Origin: an uncultured Novosphingobium sp.
Lineage (GTDB): Bacteria > Pseudomonadota > Alphaproteobacteria > Sphingomonadales > Sphingomonadaceae
NCBI GenBank assembly: GCA_937996535.1
Contig: CALKVF010000074.1
Coordinates: forward strand, 1 to 64,000
Direction: 5' to 3'
DNA length: 64,000 nucleotides
This document shows, one piece after another, positions 57,851 to 64,000 of the stretch. The notes beneath the pieces are model-generated. The model saw nothing but the letters and a program-made list of their open reading frames with translations, searched no databases and was not told the origin of the DNA. How positions within the stretch are numbered: position 1 is the stretch's first letter; every line of letters begins with the position of its first letter. The translations under genes and the position numbers were made by a program.

Positions 57851-59434
57851 TTACTGGTTGTTCTGGCGTCCCAGGAAGCGCGGGATACTGATCGACGGGC
57901 CATTGCCGTCATCGCCATCGTCGCCTTCATCCTCGTCGCCCGAGGCCGCCGAACGCCCCCCGCGCGAGAGGTTGGCCATGCGTTCGAACAGGGTTGCACC
58001 GCCGCTGGCAATGCGCGGCGCACGGGGCGCGGCAGCATCACCGCCAGCCGCGGCTTCACCGCCCACGGCCCCGCCCTGTTCGCCATCATCGGCGAGCAGG
58101 CCGCGGCGGCGGACCGGCTCCGATGCGCCCAGCGGGGCATCGTCTTCGGCGAGACGCGTGGCATCCGCCAGCAGATCATCCGAAGCGCCGGCGCTTTCGC
58201 CAGCAGCCGGTTCGGCTTCGAACGAGAGTTCGAACGCGTCTTCTTCAGCTGCGGCAGGCTCGCTCACGGCCCAGTCATCAGCCGCAGGGGCGCTGGGCGC
58301 GGCAAGGTCTTCCGCCACGCTCGGCGGGGTCAGGGTCAGCGGTTCGATCGCCGGGGCGGGTTCGGGCGCGGCAACCGGCTCTGCCACCGGGGGCGAAAGC
58401 GGGGTGGTGCGCGGCCCGCGCGAGGCGTTGAGGCTGAACGAGGGCGCGGCCTGTTCGACCTGCGCGGCGTTCTGATCGATCCCGGTGGCAACCACCGAAA
58501 CGCGGATCTTGCCCTGCAGATCGGGATTGAAGGCGCTGCCCCAGATGATGTTGGCGTTGGGATCGACCAGTTCACGGATGTGGTTGGCCGCTTCGTCGAC
58601 TTCGAGGAGCTTCATGTCCTCGCCGCCGATGATCGAGATGATCACGCCCTTGGCGCCCTGCATCGACACGCCATCGAGCAGCGGGTTGGCAATGGCCTTT
58701 TCCGCGGCTTCGAGCGCGCGGTTTTCGCCCGAGCCTTCGCCCGTGCCCATCATCGCCTTGCCCATTTCGGCCATGACCGAGCGAACGTCGGCAAAGTCGA
58801 GGTTGATGAGGCCCGGCATGACCATCAGGTCGGTGATCGAACGCACGCCCTGCTGGAGCACTTCGTCGGCCAGCTGGAAGGCTTCCTTGAACGTGGTTTC
58901 CGCCTTGGCGACCAGGAACAGGTTCTGGTTGGGGATCACGATCAGGGTATCGACGTGCTTCTGCAGCTCTTCGATCCCGGCTTCGGCCGAACGCATCCGG
59001 CGCGTGCCTTCGAACAGAAACGGCTTGGTCACCACGCCGACGGTCAGCACACCCTTGTCGCGCGCGGCCTTGGCCACCACGGGGGCAGCACCGGTGCCGG
59101 TGCCGCCGCCCATGCCGGCGGCGATGAAGCACATGTGCACGCCATCGAGCGCGCGGTTGATCTCATCGAGGCTTTCCTCGGCTGCGGCACGGCCCACTTC
59201 GGGGCGGGCGCCAGCACCAAGACCCTGGGTGATTTCCTGGCCCAGCTGGATGCGATGTTCGGCAACCGCGTTGTTGAGCGCCTGGGCATCGGTGTTCGCG
59301 ATGATGAAATCGACGCCTTCGATCCCGGCACCAATCATGTTGGCGATCGCGTTGCCACCGGCACCGCCCACCCCGATAACGGTAATACGGGGACGCAGTT
59401 CTTCGACTGCCGGCGGTCCGATATTGATGCTCAT
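57851..59434 (-). CDS. ftsZ: Cell division protein FtsZ
   Basis: FtsZ, 527 residues, the tubulin-like GTPase that forms the division ring. The N-terminal glycine motif GVGGAGGNAIANM is at about 21-33 and the tubulin signature GGGTGTGAAP at 109-118. The T7 loop region is NLDFADVRSVM. After the core (about 320 residues) comes an acidic, Ala/Pro-rich linker of almost 200 residues, and then the C-terminal peptide SISIPRFLGRQ, which binds FtsA and other partners. ATG at 59434 with AGGAGT. It is the last gene of the dcw run. Confidence 0.97.
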   Translation of the reverse strand: MSINIGPPAVEELRPRITVIGVGGAGGNAIANMIGAGIEGVDFIIANTDAQALNNAVAEHRIQLGQEITQGLGAGARPEVGRAAAEESLDEINRALDGVHMCFIAAGMGGGTGTGAAPVVAKAARDKGVLTVGVVTKPFLFEGTRRMRSAEAGIEELQKHVDTLIVIPNQNLFLVAKAETTFKEAFQLADEVLQQGVRSITDLMVMPGLINLDFADVRSVMAEMGKAMMGTGEGSGENRALEAAEKAIANPLLDGVSMQGAKGVIISIIGGEDMKLLEVDEAANHIRELVDPNANIIWGSAFNPDLQGKIRVSVVATGIDQNAAQVEQAAPSFSLNASRGPRTTPLSPPVAEPVAAPEPAPAIEPLTLTPPSVAEDLAAPSAPAADDWAVSEPAAAEEDAFELSFEAEPAAGESAGASDDLLADATRLAEDDAPLGASEPVRRRGLLADDGEQGGAVGGEAAAGGDAAAPRAPRIASGGATLFERMANLSRGGRSAASGDEDEGDDGDDGNGPSISIPRFLGRQNNQ

Positions 59435-59579
59435 GGCGCACTCCTGTCCATCGCGCGGATGCAGATGTTGAAATTCGTCCGGTTCTTGCACCGTCCGAAT
59501 GGCTGAATCAAAGCTTGCCGACCCGGTTGTCCACAATCGTTACCGAGGATTCGCCCGGTTACGTTGGCCTAACGGCAAC

Positions 59580-60860
59580 CTAGAAATATTCCTTTATCGC
59601 CCGAATGATCCGGTCGAGCAGTTCGAGCCAGCCGGTTCCGCCGCGCGGGGCGCCGCGCGGACCGATGGCGCGGATGTCGATCGGATCGGCCGCGGCATAG
59701 AGCACCAGTCCCGCCAGCGTCGAAAATCCAGGGGTAGCATGGGCTTCGGGCAGCCCCTTGAGATGCTGCGGACGGCCGATCCGCACCGGGCGGCCCAGCG
59801 CAGCCTGGGCATAGTCGGCGAGCCCCGCCAGTTCGGCCCCGCCGCCGGTCAGCACAACCAGCTGCCCGCGCTGCCCCGCAAAGCCCAACCCCTTGAGCGC
59901 GCGCGAAACCTCTTCCATCAGCCGTGCGAGCTGGGTGGTGATCACCGAAACCAGTTCGGCGCGCGGCACGCGGTTCTTGTCATCGGCATGGCGCGCGAGC
60001 GGCCCGCTGCCTTCCTCGCCCGGTGCGTTGACCGGGATCATCTCGCGGTGATCGGCCGGGCTGGCAATGGCCGAGCCATGCACGCATTTCAGGCGTTCGG
60101 CCTGGAAGCGGCGGATCCCGAAGGCGCTGGCCACGGCATCGGTGATGTCGCCCGAGCCCATCGGGATCGTGACCAGCCCAAGCAGCATCCCGGCGGCATA
60201 GACCGAGACATTGGTCACCTCACCGCCGAATTCGACCAGTGCGACGCCCAGTTCGCGCTCTTCCTCGGTCAAACAGGCATAGCCCGCCGCGATCGGCGAC
60301 CCGACCACGGCCTCAACCTCAAGGTGCGCGTTCTGCACGGCTTCGCTGATGTTGCGCACCGGCGCGCCATCAGCCAGCATCACATGGATATCGACCCCGA
60401 GCCGTTCGGCATGAAGTCCCTTGGGATCACCCACCCCATCGGCGCCATCAAGCGTGTAATGCGCCGGCTGAGCGTGCAGCACGGTCCGTCCATCGGGCTG
60501 GATCACGCCGCGCGCGGCGAGCAGCAGGTGCTGAATATCGTCCTGTTCGATCCGGCGCCCGCCAACATCGACTTCGACCTGCGCAACCTGACTGGCCAGC
60601 CCCGCGCCCGAAACGCCGATCCACACGCTCTTGACTGCAGTGTTGGCCATCTTTTCGGCCCGATCGATCGCATCGCGCACGGCATAGGTCGCGGCCTGCA
60701 TGTCGGTGACATAGCCGCGCTTGATCCCTTGCGCGGCGCGGTGGCCCGAGCCGAGCACGATCATCTCGCCGCTGTCGGACAGGCCGGCGATCATCGCGGA
60801 AATGCGGAACGAGCCAATATTCACGGCCGCATAGGTGCGGGCAATCCGGGGCGGAGCCAT
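59580..60860 (-). CDS. ftsA: Cell division protein FtsA
   Basis: FtsA, 426 residues, an actin-like ATPase that tethers FtsZ to the membrane. The phosphate-1 region (TYAAVNIGSFRISAMIAGLS), SHS2/1C domain (AVKSVWIGVSGAGLASQVAQ), LVEFGGEVTNVSVYAAG and GQLVVLTGGGAELAGLADYA are recognisable. The C-terminal amphipathic membrane anchor is WLELLDRIIRAIKEYF. The start overlaps the ftsQ stop by one base (TGATG), and 145 bases separate it from ftsZ, where an ftsZ promoter may lie. Confidence 0.96.
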   Translation of the reverse strand: MAPPRIARTYAAVNIGSFRISAMIAGLSDSGEMIVLGSGHRAAQGIKRGYVTDMQAATYAVRDAIDRAEKMANTAVKSVWIGVSGAGLASQVAQVEVDVGGRRIEQDDIQHLLLAARGVIQPDGRTVLHAQPAHYTLDGADGVGDPKGLHAERLGVDIHVMLADGAPVRNISEAVQNAHLEVEAVVGSPIAAGYACLTEEERELGVALVEFGGEVTNVSVYAAGMLLGLVTIPMGSGDITDAVASAFGIRRFQAERLKCVHGSAIASPADHREMIPVNAPGEEGSGPLARHADDKNRVPRAELVSVITTQLARLMEEVSRALKGLGFAGQRGQLVVLTGGGAELAGLADYAQAALGRPVRIGRPQHLKGLPEAHATPGFSTLAGLVLYAAADPIDIRAIGPRGAPRGGTGWLELLDRIIRAIKEYF

Positions 60861-61996
60861 CAGTTCTTCTCCGCCTTGGTCTTGGGCTTGGACTTGCTGT
60901 CGGTCTTGGTGGGGGCCGGTTTGGCCGGGGTTTTTGCGGGTGTCTTCACGGGCGTCTTGGCCGCAGTCTTATCGGGAGCCTTCGCCGGCGCCTTTTCGGC
61001 CGGCTTGTCCGCCACCTTGGGGGCTGCGGCAGGGGTGGCGGCTTCGCTGGGCTCCGCAGCGGCAGACGCAGTGCCAGCCGTTGTCGCGGCAACTACGCCG
61101 CTGGCCTCGACCGGATCGGTCCGGCCCGGCACGCGCAGGTAAATCCGATCGGGCGCGCGCATGTCGAACGCGGCAACCTTGCCGCCCAGCAGGCGATTGA
61201 CCCCGTCAAGCCGGGCAAAGGTGATCAGCGCCTTGCGCGCCTGGGCATCGCCTTCGGGCAGAGCCAGCACTTGCCCCGTGCGGAAAGTCAGGTTCCAGCG
61301 CCGGTTGCCGACCCATTCGGCCTCGGTCACCTGCGGCTTGAGCGCGGGCGCGGTATCCAGCACCCCGGCGAGCGCGAGCACTTGCTGTCCGGCGCCCAGC
61401 CCGGAAATCACCAGCTTGCCCGCCGCGCGATCAGGCGCAACGACTTCCAGTTCGTGCCCTGCCGCATCGATCAGCACCAGCCGGTCAACCTTCTTGAGCA
61501 CGGCAGCGGGCTGACGCTCGACGATGTCGATCACCAGCGTATCGGGCAACTGGCGCGAAACCCGCGCATCCTCGACCCACGACAGCTGCATCAGCCGCGC
61601 GCGCAGCGCATCGACATCGAGCAGCGGCATCGCCCGGCGATTGTCGCCCAGCGCAAGTTCATAGACCTTGAGCTCGTTGAGGTTCTTGGTCCCTCGCACC
61701 GAAATGTTGCGCACTTCAAGGCCCGCCTCGTGCGAGACCACGGCGAGCTGCTCCTGCGCCATCACCGGCACCCCGGCAACGCTTGCCAGCACCCAGGCCA
61801 GCGCCGCTGCCGCCAGCAGGATCACGATCAGGAACAGGCGGTGGAGCTGCGCTTCGCTGAGCGGCACCCAGTCCATCACCAGATCAAGCAGCGATCCGCC
61901 GCGCGCGCCCACGGCGCCGGCCTGCCGGGCCTTGCCCTGAGCCGCCGCCGCCTTGCGAACGCTCTTGCCGCCGCGCTTGATCGTCTGCCCGCTCAT
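60860..61996 (-). CDS. ftsQ: Cell division protein FtsQ with a Lys/Pro-rich tail
   Basis: FtsQ, 378 residues, the bitopic inner-membrane hub of the FtsQBL complex. A basic cytoplasmic N-terminus, one transmembrane helix (LHRLFLIVILLAAAALAWVL, about 51-70), a POTRA domain (LEVRNISVRGTKNLNELKVY, near 93-112) and a beta domain follow in the usual order. The C-terminus adds about 75 residues of Ala/Lys/Pro/Thr-rich low complexity (AKTPVKTPAKTPAKPAP), not part of the standard FtsQ. ATG overlaps the ddl stop by 4 nt. Confidence 0.95.
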   Translation of the reverse strand: MSGQTIKRGGKSVRKAAAAQGKARQAGAVGARGGSLLDLVMDWVPLSEAQLHRLFLIVILLAAAALAWVLASVAGVPVMAQEQLAVVSHEAGLEVRNISVRGTKNLNELKVYELALGDNRRAMPLLDVDALRARLMQLSWVEDARVSRQLPDTLVIDIVERQPAAVLKKVDRLVLIDAAGHELEVVAPDRAAGKLVISGLGAGQQVLALAGVLDTAPALKPQVTEAEWVGNRRWNLTFRTGQVLALPEGDAQARKALITFARLDGVNRLLGGKVAAFDMRAPDRIYLRVPGRTDPVEASGVVAATTAGTASAAAEPSEAATPAAAPKVADKPAEKAPAKAPDKTAAKTPVKTPAKTPAKPAPTKTDSKSKPKTKAEKN

Positions 61997-62946
61997 TTGC
62001 CTGCCTTGGTTCCGGGCTTGTCAGCCAGGGCATCGGCAATGATCGCCTCGACCAGCTCGCCATAGCTCATGCCGAGGTGCTTCGCCTGTTCCGGCACGAG
62101 GCTGAGCGGGGTCATGCCCGGCTGGGTGTTGGTTTCCAGCACGAACAGGCCGGCGAGGCCCTGTTCGTCATCCCAGCGAAAATCGGTGCGGCTGCAGCCC
62201 TTGCAGCCGAGCAGCTGGTGCGCGCGCAGCGCCAGATCGAGACAGGCCTCGGTGATCTCAGCCGGGATTTCCGCCGGGCAGACATGCTCGGTCATCCCGT
62301 CGGTATATTTGGCGTCGAAATCATAGAAGCCCGACTTGGGCTTGAGTTCGGTCACCATCAGCGCGCGGTCGCCCAGCACGGCGGCGGTCAATTCGCGCCC
62401 GCGGATGAAGGGTTCGGCCAGCAGCCGGTCAAATTCCTGCCACGGCCCGCGCGACTGCGGGTTGATCGGGTTGCCGTAATTGCCCTCGGCGGTCACGATC
62501 GCCACGCCCACCGACGAGCCTTCGTTGACCGGCTTGAGGACATAGGGACGCGGCATCGGATCGCCCGCGAACAGGTCTGCGGTGGAGACGATCCGCCCGG
62601 TCGGCATCGGAATGCCGTGGGGGACCAGCGCCTGCTTGGTCAGTTCCTTGTCGATCGCGATCACCGAGGTAACCATGCCCGAATGGGTATAGGTCAGCCC
62701 CATCAGGTCCATCATCCCCTGCACCGTGCCATCTTCGCCCGGCGCGCCGTGGAGCGCATTGAACACCACGTCGGGCTTGGCCTCCGCCAGCCGCACAGGC
62801 ACATCGCGGTCCATGTCGATCCGCGTCACCTTGTGCCCGCGGTCTTCAAGCGCGCTGGCCACGCCTTCGCCGCTCATCAGCGACACCGGGCGTTCGCTGG
62901 ACCAGCCGCCCATCAGGACCGCGACATGAAGCTTCGGAAGGCTCAC
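61993..62946 (-). CDS. ddl: D-alanine--D-alanine ligase
   Basis: Ddl, 317 residues, an ATP-grasp ligase making the D-Ala-D-Ala of peptidoglycan. It starts MSLPKLHVAVLMGGWSSERP and has DVVFNALHGAPGEDGTVQGM, VLKPVNEGSSVGVAIVTA and FVLETNTQPGMTPLSLVPEQ (metal-binding Glu/Asn). I chose the GTG at 62946, which overlaps the murB stop as GTGA. An ATG 27 bases upstream (62973) is in frame, but it lies well inside murB with no ribosome site. Confidence 0.95.
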   Translation of the reverse strand: MSLPKLHVAVLMGGWSSERPVSLMSGEGVASALEDRGHKVTRIDMDRDVPVRLAEAKPDVVFNALHGAPGEDGTVQGMMDLMGLTYTHSGMVTSVIAIDKELTKQALVPHGIPMPTGRIVSTADLFAGDPMPRPYVLKPVNEGSSVGVAIVTAEGNYGNPINPQSRGPWQEFDRLLAEPFIRGRELTAAVLGDRALMVTELKPKSGFYDFDAKYTDGMTEHVCPAEIPAEITEACLDLALRAHQLLGCKGCSRTDFRWDDEQGLAGLFVLETNTQPGMTPLSLVPEQAKHLGMSYGELVEAIIADALADKPGTKAGK

Positions 62947-63836
62947 TTGTTTCCCACTCTCTGAATTTCCCATTCGAGCGTCACGCCCGACTTGTCCTTG
63001 ACCCGGCGGCGCACTTCCTCGCCCAACCCCTCGATGTCGGCGCTGGTTGCCGTGCCGAGGTTGAGCAGGAAGTTGCAGTGCTTTTCGCTGACCTGTGCCC
63101 CGCCCATGACCAGCCCCCGGCAGCCCGCCGCATCGACGAGTTCCCAGGCCTTGGCGCCATCAGGGTTCTTGAAGGTCGAGCCGCCGGTCTTGGAGCGCAG
63201 CGGCTGCGAGGCCTCGCGGCTGGCGGAAATGCGGTCCATCTCTGCTTGGATGTCCTCAGCCTTGCCGGGCCGCCCCTTGAAGCGCGCGCCGGTCACGATC
63301 GCGCCATCGGGCAGGTTGCTGTGGCGATAGGTGTAGCCCAGATCGGCCACCGGCAGATGGTGCAGGCTGCCATCGCGCAGCACCACGTCGCAATCGACGA
63401 GGATGTCCTTCACCTCGCCGCCATAGGCCCCGCCGTTCATCCGCACGAAGCCGCCGACCGTGCCGGGGATCGAGCGCAGGAACTCAAGCCCCGCAATGCC
63501 GTTGTCGCGCGCGGTCGAGGAGACGAGAATGCCCGAGGCCCCGGCCCCGCAGTCCAGCGTCAGCTCGGCGCTGCTCGCCACCTTGGCGAAAGCCTTGCCC
63601 AGCCGCACGACCACGCCCTGAACCCCGCCATCGCGCACGATCATGTTCGAGCCCAGCCCCAGCGCCATGACCGGCACCGCGGGATCGAGATCGCGCAGGA
63701 AGGCCTGCAGATCGGCAAGGTCAGCTGGCTCGAACAGCCACTGCGCGGTGCCGCCCGACTTGAACCACACCAGCGGCGCCAGCGGGGCATCAGGGGTCAA
63801 TTTCCCCCGAACCGGTGGGAGCGCGGCAGTGTTCAC
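62943..63836 (-). CDS. murB: UDP-N-acetylenolpyruvoylglucosamine reductase
   Basis: MurB, 297 residues, an FAD enzyme reducing UDP-GlcNAc-enolpyruvate to UDP-MurNAc. FAD-domain motifs: PLAPLVWFKSGGTAQWLFEP, ALGLGSNMIVRDGGV and RSIPGTVGGFVRMNGGAYGG (near 122-141). Its KTGGSTFKNPDG (near 217) holds the catalytic Ser; the sequence is a type II MurB. The start is GTG at 63836, overlapping the murC stop (GTGA). Confidence 0.96.
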   Translation of the reverse strand: MNTAALPPVRGKLTPDAPLAPLVWFKSGGTAQWLFEPADLADLQAFLRDLDPAVPVMALGLGSNMIVRDGGVQGVVVRLGKAFAKVASSAELTLDCGAGASGILVSSTARDNGIAGLEFLRSIPGTVGGFVRMNGGAYGGEVKDILVDCDVVLRDGSLHHLPVADLGYTYRHSNLPDGAIVTGARFKGRPGKAEDIQAEMDRISASREASQPLRSKTGGSTFKNPDGAKAWELVDAAGCRGLVMGGAQVSEKHCNFLLNLGTATSADIEGLGEEVRRRVKDKSGVTLEWEIQRVGNK

Positions 63837-64000
63837 CCGCCCCTCCGCTGGAAGGTGATCGCCTCAGCCAGGCCGCCGGCCCACTTGGTGATATCGCCCG
63901 CGCCCAGGCACACCACCATGTCGCCGGGCTGGACCGTATCGGCCAGCGCCCGCGCCAGGGCATCAGGCCCAGCGATGGTCTGTGCGCTGCGATGCCCGCG
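63833..64000 (-). CDS. murC: UDP-N-acetylmuramate--L-alanine ligase, C-terminal end
   Basis: Only the last 55 codons are in the window; the gene enters from beyond base 64000. They encode the end of the Mur-ligase C-terminal domain: DALARALADTVQPGDMVVCL then GAGDITKWAGGLAEAIT. The GAGD-ITKWA pattern is typical of MurC. The last residues are RRGG, and the stop overlaps the murB GTG. It belongs to the dcw operon reading murC-murB-ddl-ftsQ-ftsA-ftsZ. Confidence 0.94.
   Translation of the reverse strand, partial: RGHRSAQTIAGPDALARALADTVQPGDMVVCLGAGDITKWAGGLAEAITFQRRGG

Overview
The window is GC-rich, gene-dense chromosomal DNA from an alphaproteobacterium. It most likely belongs to the Sphingomonadales (Sphingomonas, Novosphingobium or Erythrobacter type). 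The evidence is a murC-murB-ddl-ftsQ-ftsA-ftsZ order, an ATPase zeta-subunit (DUF1476) gene beside a BolA and monothiol-glutaredoxin pair, a DUF2849/cysI/DUF934/cysH sulfur operon, and many 4-nt ATGA/GTGA gene overlaps. I see no phage, transposase, integrase, rRNA or CRISPR array. The genus is inferred from gene style, not from a marker comparison.

Layout. 1-2.5 kb: rimP-nusA on the minus strand, facing away from a cold-shock protein/infA pair and three small hypothetical genes. 2.5-6.5 kb: a phage-shock (Psp) locus. pspF is divergent from an operon of a small membrane peptide, pspA, pspB, pspC and four more small membrane-protein genes, three of which look PspB-like. A perfect sigma-54 promoter and inverted repeats that suit PspF lie between them. 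6.5-11.8 kb: sufE, leuC, a small membrane protein, leuD, a quinone oxidoreductase, a cytochrome c', the zeta subunit, bolA and grxD, closed by an intrinsic terminator. 12-21.6 kb: a NUDIX hydrolase, then an accessory-looking block: a small orphan gene behind AT-rich DNA, pobA, an NTF2-like protein, an ABC-F protein, and a catabolic operon (carboxymuconolactone-decarboxylase family, BKACE, SDR, MFS) with a divergent AraC regulator, ending at tRNA-Arg. 21.7-24.2 kb: yhhQ, a second PspC-domain unit behind a second sigma-54-like promoter, and recF. 24.1-30.6 kb: tesA divergent from ybbA-ybbP, then a TonB receptor. 30.8-36.7 kb: typA, a glycosyltransferase, a membrane protein, rarA with a coupled RNase H-fold gene, and tRNA-Thr. 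36.7-40.6 kb: paired acyl-CoA dehydrogenases, queF and a proline-rich membrane protein. 40.7-47.8 kb: sseA-metC-mscS, then assimilatory sulfate reduction genes (cobA/cysG, DUF2849, cysI, DUF934, cysH). 47.7-54 kb: a cytochrome b561 and a membrane-anchored LuxR regulator, an NAD-dependent epimerase, proB, obgE, tRNA-Ala, a lipoprotein and a BI-1 protein. 54-64 kb: proC, a YbjN protein, a large TPR/SPOR protein and the division/cell-wall cluster ftsZ-ftsA-ftsQ-ddl-murB-murC.

The most striking system is the Psp envelope-stress network. Three -24/-12 promoter-like sites share the core TTTGGCACGG. The first drives the enlarged psp operon, the second a separate signal-peptide + PspC-domain pair 19 kb away, and the third points into a gene-free, hairpin-containing intergenic region next to grxD. 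Only the first is a perfect consensus; the other two each carry one deviation in the -12 element. Proposed PspF control of the second and third sites is inference.
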